A stretch of 64,000 bases of DNA from JADJOY01 sp016713535 [NCBI: Deltaproteobacteria bacterium] (lineage in GTDB: Bacteria > JADJOY01): NCBI GenBank assembly GCA_016713535.1, contig JADJOY010000017.1:148668-212667 (forward strand), written 5' to 3'. Below, one piece after another: positions 1 through 7,193 of this stretch. Each line of letters starts with the position of its first letter. The stretch's first letter is position 1. A program made the position numbers and the translations under genes. The notes under the pieces are model-generated. The model was not told the origin of the DNA. It saw only the letters and a list, made by a program, of their open reading frames with translations, and searched no databases.

Positions 1-326
1 TCGCTACGATGCCTGTCGTCGTGCGGGGGGCTCCGTCCCCCCCGGCGCTTCGCCCTCGCTCGATTTCTTCACAGGCTCGCGGCGACGTGCCCATCCTCGA
101 GTTCGCGCGTGGCGTGGCCGGGATCGACCCCGCGCCCACCGAGGGGCCAGTGGGCCTTCAGCCGCTCGTGCGCGGGTGGGGGAAGGGCCGAAAGGGCGAT
201 TTTCCCCTCGGTTTCGTGCCCACTTGCGGCGGCGGAAACGAAGGATTCCTAGTGGTTAGTGGTAAAACTTGCTGGCGGATTCAAGCAAATCTTGCTAGCG
301 CTCGCTAGCACGCCGCCGGCGGCGGC
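1..326. other. Left-edge intergenic stretch, no gene supported
   Basis: No reading frame here looks like a protein. The stretch starts with a short G6/C6 hairpin (25-30 pairing with 37-42) and continues with GC-rich sequence, then a less GC-rich segment around 240-290. It lies downstream of the minus-strand DUF190 gene, so it probably holds the 3' end of that operon's transcript. Confidence 0.5.
293..310 (-). terminator. Perfect 8-bp hairpin downstream of the DUF190 gene
   Basis: TGCTAGCG (293-300) and CGCTAGCA (303-310) are exact inverse complements around a 2-base loop, 17 bases beyond the end of the minus-strand DUF190 gene. On the minus strand the hairpin is followed by a modestly T-rich run, not a clean T tract. 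The position suits a terminator or RNA 3'-end structure. That function is inference. Confidence 0.4.
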
Positions 327-674
327 TCAGCCCTTCGCCGGCCGCGCGGCGTACTTGAGGACGCGCACCTTCTCGATCGTCACCAGCCCCTCGACGACCA
401 TCTCGTCGAGGATCGCGGTGAGCGCGCCGAGGCGCTCCTCGCTCTCGACGATCTCGATCAGGATCGGCAGGTCGCTGGAGAGCTCGAGCAGCTTGGACGT
501 GTGCAGCACGCTGTGGGCGCCGAACCCGGCGATGCCGCGGAAGACCGTCGCCCCCGCGAAGCCCTCGCGGCGCAGCCGCTCGAGGAGCGCGCTCCACAGC
601 GCCTGGCCGTGCCAGCGGTCGCTCTCGCCCACGAACACCCGCACCAGGTGTTGCTCGCCGCTGAGCACGCGCAT
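327..674 (-). CDS. DUF190 family protein
   Basis: A 115-aa soluble protein of the DUF190 family (PF02641, a PII-like ferredoxin-type fold). It has the family's usual opening, in which a basic start leads into an 'RVFVGESDRWHG' segment, followed by 'VFRGIAGFGAHS' near residue 45 and a 'P(I)LIEIVES' strand near residue 70. DUF190 genes very often sit directly beside crcB, as here (18 bases downstream of crcB, same strand), so a role in fluoride homeostasis or in modulating the channel is commonly assumed but not biochemically established. The length is normal and the ATG start fits. It is the last gene of the minus-strand crcB operon. Confidence 0.88.
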   Translation of the reverse strand: MRVLSGEQHLVRVFVGESDRWHGQALWSALLERLRREGFAGATVFRGIAGFGAHSVLHTSKLLELSSDLPILIEIVESEERLGALTAILDEMVVEGLVTIEKVRVLKYAARPAKG

Positions 675-692
675 CGATGTCCTCCTCGCGGC

Positions 693-1076
693 TCAGCCGC
701 CGGTGATGGCCCGTCCCGCGGCCAGTCCCGCGAGCCCCGCGGCCAGGCACGCCACCACGGTCGCCAGCAGGTTCGCGAGGCCGAGCTTCCACGTCGCGCC
801 GCCGAGGAGCCCGAGCGTCTCGTAGTTGAAGGTCGAGTAGGTGGTGAGCCCGCCCATGATCCCGGTGGTGAGGAAGAGCCGGGTGCTGGGAGAGATCAGC
901 GCGCTGGTGAGGCCGACGTGCATGATGAGCCCGATCAGGAACGAGCCCACCACGTTGACCGTGAGCGTGCCGTACGGAAAGCCGGCCCCGAGCCAGCGCA
1001 GCATCCCGAGCGAGATCAGGTAGCGCGCGCCGCCGCCGAGCGCGCTACCCAGGCACACCAGGAGAAGCCGGTCCAT
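693..1076 (-). CDS. crcB: Fluoride ion exporter CrcB/FluC
   Basis: A 127-aa, four-helix membrane protein. FluC proteins assemble as dual-topology dimers that let fluoride out of the cell. Visible signatures are the N-terminal GGGARY motif near residue 15, 'GTLTVNVVGSFLIG' near residues 36-49 with the pore Asn, and 'GGLTTYSTFNYE' near residues 75-86, which includes the TTYST element and the Phe box of the family. The length is typical for a full subunit. It is followed by the DUF190 gene, and uppP lies upstream on the same strand with a 25-base gap. I looked for a fluoride riboswitch upstream and saw none. Confidence 0.93.
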   Translation of the reverse strand: MDRLLLVCLGSALGGGARYLISLGMLRWLGAGFPYGTLTVNVVGSFLIGLIMHVGLTSALISPSTRLFLTTGIMGGLTTYSTFNYETLGLLGGATWKLGLANLLATVVACLAAGLAGLAAGRAITGG

Positions 1077-1101
1077 GGTCGAGGCGCGCCGCCCGCTGCG
1101 T

Positions 1102-1938
1102 TCAGTGGAGGTGGCCGGTGGCGAACGCCGCGCAGATCGCCGCGCCCGCGATCACCCGGTAGATCACGAATCCGCGGAACGTGTGGGTCTTCACGTGGCG
1201 CAGGAACCACGCCACCACCAGCCCGGCGGTCACGGCGGCGGTGACGAAACCCACCGCCAGCACGCCCCACTGCTCGCCGGTGAGCGGCGTGTGGTGCTTG
1301 AGGAGCGAGTAGCCGGCCGCGGCGAACATCGTGGGGATGCTGAGCAGGAAGCTGAAGTCGGTGGCGGTGGTGCGCGCCACGCCGCCGAGGAGGCCGCCCA
1401 TGATGGTCGCGCCCGAGCGCGACACGCCGGGTACGAGGCTCACCACCTGCGCCACGCCGATCCCGAGCGCCTGCCCCGGCGTCACGTCGTCGAGCTCCCG
1501 GGTGGTGCCGCGGTCCTTGGTGATCCGCTCGATGACCTCGATGGCGATCCCGCCCACGATCAGCGCGAGCCCGATCGGTAGCGCGTGCTCCATCAGCGCG
1601 TCGATCTTCTTCTTGAGCGTGACGCCCGCGATCGCCGACGGCAGGAACGCGAGCCCCACCAGGATGAGCGGGTGGCGCAGCTTGTCGGCGAGCCCGCCTC
1701 CGGTCCTGGCGAAGAAGGTGCTCACGAAGCGCGCCAGCGTGCGCCAGTAGAGCAGCACCACGGCGAGGATCGCGCCGAGCTGGATGACGATCGTGAAGAG
1801 CCGCCAGAAAGGATCCTGCTCGAGGTCGAGGCCGAGCATCTGCTCGAACACCAGCATGTGGCCGGTGCTGCTGACCGGCAGGAATTCGGTGATGCCCTCG
1901 ACGATCCCGATCAGCACCGCGAGCAAGTAATCGTTCAT
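1102..1938 (-). CDS. uppP: Undecaprenyl-diphosphatase UppP (BacA family)
   Basis: A 278-aa polytopic inner-membrane enzyme that dephosphorylates undecaprenyl diphosphate, recycling the lipid carrier for peptidoglycan and other surface polymers. The two family signatures are intact: 'EGITEFLPVSSTGH' at about residues 14-27, with the catalytic Glu-rich helix, and 'VPGVSRSGAT' at about residues 168-177, with the SRSG phosphate-binding motif. Length and number of hydrophobic segments are normal. The ATG is preceded on the minus strand by GAGGAG at good spacing. It is the first of three closely spaced minus-strand genes (uppP, crcB, DUF190). Carrier recycling would also serve the glycosyltransferase-rich region to the right, but that link is inference. 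Confidence 0.95.
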   Translation of the reverse strand: MNDYLLAVLIGIVEGITEFLPVSSTGHMLVFEQMLGLDLEQDPFWRLFTIVIQLGAILAVVLLYWRTLARFVSTFFARTGGGLADKLRHPLILVGLAFLPSAIAGVTLKKKIDALMEHALPIGLALIVGGIAIEVIERITKDRGTTRELDDVTPGQALGIGVAQVVSLVPGVSRSGATIMGGLLGGVARTTATDFSFLLSIPTMFAAAGYSLLKHHTPLTGEQWGVLAVGFVTAAVTAGLVVAWFLRHVKTHTFRGFVIYRVIAGAAICAAFATGHLH

Positions 1939-2068
1939 CGAGTCGGCTCCTCGGGCGGCGCCGCGGGCGGCCGGCGGCGCGCGAAAACGCGCGAGGATGG
2001 CGCGCGCGTCGAAGGGTGGGCAAGGCGAAGCAGCGCCCGGCGCGCTCGCGGTCCGCCCCGGGTCCGCT

Positions 2069-3684
2069 CTAAGACGACGCCGACCCGAGCAACATTCGAG
2101 GGAAGAGCAGCCGGTCGAGCATCGTGGCGCGCAGGCTCGCGAGCGGCTCGCGCGGCGAGCGGGACCAGCGCCGCACGAAGTAGAGCGCGGTCGCGACTGC
2201 GATCCGCGGCCGCGTCACGAGCAGGCGCGTGGCGTTCTTACCCAGCACCCGCAGCGACTGGGCCATGAAGCGGTCGCGTAGCTCGAGGAGCTCCTCGGCG
2301 CGGAACTCGGGAGTCGTGATGTGCGGGAACGGGTGGGTGTGAGCGGCGATGCTGGCGCGGCTCGTGGCGCTCGCGGTCGGTGCCGTCAGGTAGCCCTCGC
2401 GAGCCACGATCTCGTGGAGCCGTGTACCGACGTGGGGCTCGACCACGTTCACGTGCGGCACCACGCCGTATTCGCGCAGCAGGAAGCCGGCGAAGTCCAG
2501 GGTGCGTTGCATCGTGGCGCGGGTCTCGCCAGGCAGCCCGAGCAGATAGAAGGCGTGGACGTCGAGGGCGACCTTGCGGCACGCCTTCGCCGCGGCGACC
2601 ACCGCCTCGAGGTCGAGGCGCTTGTCGACGATCCGCTCCAGCACCTCGGGATCGCCGGACTCGACGCCGAGGATCATGTAGGTGCAGCCCGCGGCCTTGG
2701 CGAGCGCCACGAGGTCCTCGTCGAGGTCGTCGGCGCGCACACCGTTCGGCGTGTCCCACGTCACGTCCGAGAACTCGCGCTCGAGCCCCTCGAGGATGCG
2801 GCGGAAGCGCGCGCGGTTCGCGGTGACGTTGTCGTCGTTGACGTGCAGGTGGCGCACGCCGTAGCGCGAGCGAAGCCAGCGCACGTGCTCGATCACGTAT
2901 TCCGGGCTGTGGGCGCGGAACGCGTGGCCGGCGAGCCGCGGCGCGTCGCAGAACGAACACCGATACGGACAGCCACGGCTGGTGATGATCGAGACGCGGC
3001 GGTTCGAGCCCGGGCGTCCGAACGCGAACTTGCTCGCGAACCCCCGCTCGAAGAGCGCGAAGTAGCGCTCCAGGTCGACGCGGTGATAGGCGGGGAAGGG
3101 GAGCGAGTCCACGTCCGCGACGCGCTCGGAGGGTGCGCCGTGGACGACCGCGCCGTCGCGCCGGAACACCGCGCCCGGCACGGCGTCGAGCGACCCGCCG
3201 GCCGCGAGCCGGCGCGCCAGGTCCGCGAAGCTCGTCTCACCCTCGCCGCGGAACGCGACGTCGATGCTCGGCTCGGCCGCGAGGATCGACGCCGGGTCGT
3301 TGGTGGCGTGGGGACCGCCGACCACGATCGGCACGCCCGGCAGCTCGTCGCGAACCAGCCGCGCGCACGCGAGCGCGAACGGCAGGTGGTCGGTGAACGG
3401 GTTGTTGATGCCGACCACGTCCGGGCACGCCGCGCGCACCCGCTCCGGATCCGCGCATCCGAGGCGCCGAACCGAAGCGTCGGACCGCGCGCGGCGCGGG
3501 CGGCGAGATCGGGCTCGGCGAGGGCGTCGAAGACCTCGACGTCGAGCCCGGCGCGCTCGAGGACCGCCGCGAGGTAGAGCGGTCCGAGCGGCAGCTCGAG
3601 CCGAGGTCCATCGGGGAACGGGCGGTTCCGGAACACCGCCGGCGGCCGCACGATCAGGACACGCGGGTTCTCGCCGCTCGGCAT
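2069..3684 (-). CDS. B12-binding-type radical SAM protein, frame-shifted
   Basis: About 538 codons in two frames. Residues 1 to about 75 begin 'MPSGENPRVLIVRPP' and look like the start of a cobalamin-binding (Rossmann) domain. From about 3450 the conserved protein continues in another frame at 'ERVRAACPDVVGIN', through 'VVGGPHATNDP', to the [4Fe-4S]/SAM motif 'SRGCPYRCSFCDAP' near residue 236, and later 'LGVESGDPEVLERI' and 'YLLGLPGETRAT'. These are hallmarks of B12-dependent radical SAM enzymes, whose substrates vary (methylations, ring rearrangements, lipid modifications). The shift lies between about 3449 and 3458. One base change there joins the halves cleanly, so either a consensus error or a recent inactivation is possible. 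The substrate is unknown. Confidence 0.8.
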
Positions 3685-3825
3685 CGCTGGGTCGCGGGAC
3701 GGCTCGATGGCTGGGACCTGAGGCGCGGCTCGGGTCGGCGATCGGGAGGGAAGATGAGCTTACCACGGGGTCCACGACCGCCCGCGAGCGCGCGAGCGCC
3801 GCGCGACCCCTGCGACGCGACGCGA

Positions 3826-3853
3826 TTGCACAACGCCTCGCCTTTGGTAGGAT
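3826..3853 (+). promoter_or_regulatory. Sigma-70-type promoter for the MBL/GT1 operon
   Basis: TTGCAC at 3826-3831 and TAGGAT at 3848-3853, 16 bases apart, with TG one base before the -10 (TGGTAGGAT, an extended -10). It lies about 80 bases upstream of the GTG start of the metallo-hydrolase gene. In such GC-rich DNA this combination stands out. Assignment is by pattern only. Confidence 0.5.
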
Positions 3854-3932
3854 CCCGGGGCGATCCCGAGCGATCCGGGGCCGTCCCTTTTCGTCGTCGT
3901 CCCTCACTCGTCTCGTCCGCTCCCGACCATCC

Positions 3933-4769
3933 GTGACCTTTCGCGTGCGTTTCTGGGGGGTCCGCGGCTCGGTACCGATGCCCGGGGCGAGCACCGTTCG
4001 CTTCGGTGGCAACACCTCGTGCGTCGAGGTCCGGGTCGGCGAGCGCGTGCTCGCCCTCGACGCGGGGACCGGGCTCGTGGGCCTCGGCCGCTCCCTCGAG
4101 CCCCGTCGCGCGCTCGAGGTCGACCTGCTGATGAGCCACCTCCACTGGGACCACATCCAGGGCTTCCCGTTCTTCGACCCGGCGTTCCGCAAGGACGCGC
4201 TGGTCCGGATCCACGGCTCGAGCCGCTTCACCGAGAGTTTCGAGGAGGCGTTCGCGGGGCAGATGGGCGGCGTGTATCACCCGGTGCCGTTCCGATCGCT
4301 GCCGGCGACGATCGAGTTCGTGTCGGCGGGCGGCGGTCAGACGCTCGACCTCGACGGCCAGGTTTCGGTGACGATGGCCGACCTCGATCATCCCGGCGGC
4401 TCCATCGGCTACCGCATCGAATACGCCGGGCGCTCGGTGGTCTACGCCACCGACCACGAGCACTTCACGTTCGTCGACCCGGCGCTGCTCGCGCTCGCGA
4501 AGGGCGCTGACGTGCTGATCTACGACGCCATGTACACCGACGACGAGTACGTCGGGAACGTCGGCATGCACAGGGTCGGGTGGGGCCACTCGACCTGGCA
4601 ATACGGCGTGCGCACCGCGCGTGAGGCCGGCGTGCGACAGCTCGTCCTCTTCCACCACGACCCCTTCCACGACGACGCCTACCTCGACGGCATCGAGCGG
4701 CTCGCTCGCGCCGCGTTCCCGAACACAACCGTGGCCTGGGAAGGCCTCGAGATCGACCTCCTTCCGTGA
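3933..4769 (+). CDS. Metallo-beta-lactamase-fold hydrolase (phosphodiesterase/RNase Z-like)
   Basis: A 278-aa MBL-fold protein. The start 'VTFRVRFWGVRGSVP' and 'RFGGNTSCVEVR' are typical of a subgroup annotated as class II cAMP-phosphodiesterase-like or RNase Z-like hydrolases. The zinc ligands are present: SHLHWDH at residues 68-74, 'DLDHPGG' in the middle, a 'YATDHEH' segment and 'LFHHDP' near the C terminus. The substrate cannot be read from the sequence; members act on cyclic nucleotides, RNA 3' ends or phosphodiesters. GTG start after a good extended -10 promoter. Its stop overlaps the GTG of the next gene by 4 bases, so it is co-translated with the glycosyltransferase. Confidence 0.82.
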   Translation: MTFRVRFWGVRGSVPMPGASTVRFGGNTSCVEVRVGERVLALDAGTGLVGLGRSLEPRRALEVDLLMSHLHWDHIQGFPFFDPAFRKDALVRIHGSSRFTESFEEAFAGQMGGVYHPVPFRSLPATIEFVSAGGGQTLDLDGQVSVTMADLDHPGGSIGYRIEYAGRSVVYATDHEHFTFVDPALLALAKGADVLIYDAMYTDDEYVGNVGMHRVGWGHSTWQYGVRTAREAGVRQLVLFHHDPFHDDAYLDGIERLARAAFPNTTVAWEGLEIDLLP

Positions 4770-6037
4770 TCCCGCGCCCGCCTCCCGCGTCGATCTTGTT
4801 CCTGCCGTACGACGTGCTGTCGTCGGTCACGCGCCAGCTCGAGCTGGCCGACGAGCTGCGCGGCCGCGGTCACGAGGTACGGTTCGCGGGCGAGGGAGCG
4901 TTCCTCGACCTGGTCGCGGGCGCCGGCTTCCCGATCGATCCGCTTCCCAACCTGCGCGCCGACCGGCTGCTCGCTCACCTCAGACCGCTGCGCGAGAGCC
5001 TGAGCGGGTTCGGCAAGGTCGCCGCGGGCATCTGGCGCGAGCTCGACCTGGCGCGCTACCTGGACGCCGAGCTCGAGCTACTCCGCCGTGTGGTGCCCCA
5101 GGTGGTGATCAGCGAGGAGCGCCCGACCGCGCAGATCTCCGCGCACATCGTCGGCATCCCGCACGTCTCGCTGCGCAACGCCTATCGCACCGCGTATTCG
5201 TCGATCCCGATGATCGACGTTTCCGGCAGCGTGCTGCGCCGGTTCCATCCCGACCCGGTGGTGATCCAGAACGAGCTGATCCGCTGGATCGGCGCGCCCT
5301 TCTTCTGGCGGCTCAAGTCGATCGCGCGCAGCCGGGGCCTGGTGCGGCCGCTCGACTACCGCCACTACGTGGAGGGCGACGACCTGTCGCTGCTCTGCGA
5401 CGTGCCGGAGTTCTCGCCCACGCGGGTCCTGCCCGAGCGCTACGCGGTGATCGGGCCGCTCTTCTGGGACCCGCTGTGGCCCGATCCCGAGTGGATCGAC
5501 GACCTCCCCGCAGATCGCTCGGCGGTCTACGTGTCGCTCGGCTCGAGTGGGACGCCCGCGCTCTTCCGCGCCCTCGCCGAGTCGCTGCGCGCCGAGGGCG
5601 CGGCCGTCGCGATCGCCACGGGCCGCCAGATCGCGCGCGCGGAGCTGCCGAGCGGCCCCGGGGTGTGGACCGCGGAGCTGGTGCGCGCCACCCGCGTGCT
5701 CGAGCGCGTGGGGCTGTGCGTGTGCCACGGCGGCAACGGCACCGTGTACCAGGCGCTCTCGCGCGGCGTGCCGCTGGTGTGCGTCCCGACCCACCTCGAG
5801 CAACGCTTCAACGCGCGCCGCGTCGCCGACCTCGGGCTCGGGCTCGAGCTCGACCTCAAGGCGTTGCTCGCCGAGCCCGCGCTTCTCGGCCGCGCGGTGC
5901 GCACCATCCGCGACGATCCCGGCTTCCGCGAGCGTGCCGCGTCTTGGCAGCGCCGGATCGCGACGATCCCGGCGGCGGCCAACGCCGCCGACGCGATCGA
6001 GAAGCTCTTGCCGGCGCGCTCCACGCGCGCGGCGTGA
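4766..6037 (+). CDS. GT1-family (UGT/MGT-like) glycosyltransferase
   Basis: A 423-aa GT-B-fold glycosyltransferase. The N-terminal half opens 'ASILFLPYDVLSSVTRQLELADELRGRGHEV', the usual acceptor-domain start (shown in full family form, only partly diagnostic). The C-terminal nucleotide-sugar domain has 'VYVSLGSSG' near residue 254 and the donor signature 'CHGGNGTVYQALSRGVPLV' near residues 318-336, followed by 'THLEQRFNARRV'. Such enzymes decorate lipids or small molecules such as macrolides, sterols and carotenoids. It overlaps the MBL hydrolase by 4 bases and converges with the radical SAM gene at 6045, leaving only 7 bases between the ends. The donor and acceptor are unknown. A small-molecule or lipid acceptor is suggested by the family. 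Confidence 0.85.
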   Translation: MIPRPPPASILFLPYDVLSSVTRQLELADELRGRGHEVRFAGEGAFLDLVAGAGFPIDPLPNLRADRLLAHLRPLRESLSGFGKVAAGIWRELDLARYLDAELELLRRVVPQVVISEERPTAQISAHIVGIPHVSLRNAYRTAYSSIPMIDVSGSVLRRFHPDPVVIQNELIRWIGAPFFWRLKSIARSRGLVRPLDYRHYVEGDDLSLLCDVPEFSPTRVLPERYAVIGPLFWDPLWPDPEWIDDLPADRSAVYVSLGSSGTPALFRALAESLRAEGAAVAIATGRQIARAELPSGPGVWTAELVRATRVLERVGLCVCHGGNGTVYQALSRGVPLVCVPTHLEQRFNARRVADLGLGLELDLKALLAEPALLGRAVRTIRDDPGFRERAASWQRRIATIPAAANAADAIEKLLPARSTRAA

Positions 6038-6044
6038 GGGGCGC

Positions 6045-7148
6045 TCAGGTCACCGTCTCGGGCGTCTCGATCACGCGTCGCGACGTCGCGCGGTAGAGCT
6101 TGCAGCAGCGCGCGCAGCCGGGGAACGAGCCGCCCGCGTCGTCGAGCGCCCGACGCAGGCGCCGGAAGTCGGGCGCGTTCCAGATCGCCTCGAGCGGGCG
6201 CTCGCGGACGTTGCCGAGCGTGCGCTGGATGAACTGGCAGAACACCACTCGCCCGTCGGCCAGCACCCGCAGGTCGGTCCACGGATAGTGGCAGCGCGCG
6301 GCGATGGTGGTCGCGCCGTCGCCGTACCAGGTGGCGAGCTCGGCCGCGCTCAGGTCGGGCTTCACCCACACCGGGATGCCGTTCGAGCTCGGTAGCCACG
6401 CGGAGCGCTCGAAACCGTGTGGCGGCGCATCGGGCGCCGTGAGTCCCGGATCGGGCTCGCCGGTGTGGCGGGTCCAGGCGCTCGCGTGGGCGGCTCGGAT
6501 GCGCGGCGAGAAGAGCGTCGGGTGCTGGAACGTCACACCGTCGAGGGCGAGGTCACGAGCCAGCGTCACCACCGCCTCGGCGTCGGCGTGGGGGAGCACG
6601 CAGTTGAGGAGCACCCGCGTGCCGTTGCGGTGGCGCGCCACGTACGCGAGCGCGTCGCGCTCGCTCTCGCCGGTGGGCGTGCCGGCGTCGAGCGAGTGGG
6701 GCGAGACGAGCAGGAAGCTCGGGCGCGCGTCCAGCAGCCGCCGCCCGCGCTCGCTCGCGAGCAGCAGGCCGTTGGTGTTGAGGCCGACGCGCAGCCCGTG
6801 TGCTCGCGCGCGCGTGACGATCGCCGGCAGGTCGGGCCTTACCAACGGCTCGCCGCCCGTGAGGTAGAGTCCCGCGCCGAGCCGCGCCGCGGAGTCGACG
6901 AGCGCCAGCGCCTCCTCGCTCGAGAGCTCGTCGGTGTCGCCGTTCAGCAGATCGGGCTGCAGGAAGCAAAACGAGCAATCCAGGTTGCAGCGGTTCGTGA
7001 TCTCCCACGTCAACGCCAGCGGTCGCCCGGCGCGCCCGCGCCCCCAGCGGTGCTCGAACGGCAGCGTGAGCGCGCGCGCCACGGCGCGCCAGCGCGGCAC
7101 GCTGCCGACGGCGTCGAGATGCGCGAGCTTGGAGCGGAGGGTGCTCAC
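6045..7148 (-). CDS. Radical SAM protein with C-terminal SPASM-like Cys cluster
   Basis: A 367-aa radical SAM enzyme. The cluster motif 'TNRCNLDCSFCFLQ' lies near residues 50-63 and 'LYLTGGEPLVRPD' near residue 95. The C-terminal part has Cys in 'ARCHYPW' and 'VFCQFI', and 'GCARCCKLY' near residue 345, which resembles the auxiliary-cluster region of SPASM/twitch proteins. The family modifies peptides or proteins, or matures enzymes, but no precursor peptide is visible nearby. The start is taken as the GTG at 7148; a much longer upstream open frame on this strand has no protein character. It is divergent from the GH78-like lipoprotein, with 45 bases between the starts. Confidence 0.83.
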   Translation of the reverse strand: MSTLRSKLAHLDAVGSVPRWRAVARALTLPFEHRWGRGRAGRPLALTWEITNRCNLDCSFCFLQPDLLNGDTDELSSEEALALVDSAARLGAGLYLTGGEPLVRPDLPAIVTRARAHGLRVGLNTNGLLLASERGRRLLDARPSFLLVSPHSLDAGTPTGESERDALAYVARHRNGTRVLLNCVLPHADAEAVVTLARDLALDGVTFQHPTLFSPRIRAAHASAWTRHTGEPDPGLTAPDAPPHGFERSAWLPSSNGIPVWVKPDLSAAELATWYGDGATTIAARCHYPWTDLRVLADGRVVFCQFIQRTLGNVRERPLEAIWNAPDFRRLRRALDDAGGSFPGCARCCKLYRATSRRVIETPETVT

Positions 7149-7193
7149 GCTCGCCGGTGACGCGCGGCGCCAGGGTGGGCGACGGGAACGCGC

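Noticed and set aside
9-308. Open frame at the left edge, plus strand
   Set aside because: Low-complexity translation, no ribosome site, no family features.
1939-2068. Possible fluoride riboswitch before uppP-crcB
   Set aside because: No recognisable riboswitch core seen on the minus strand; only a small GCGCG hairpin.
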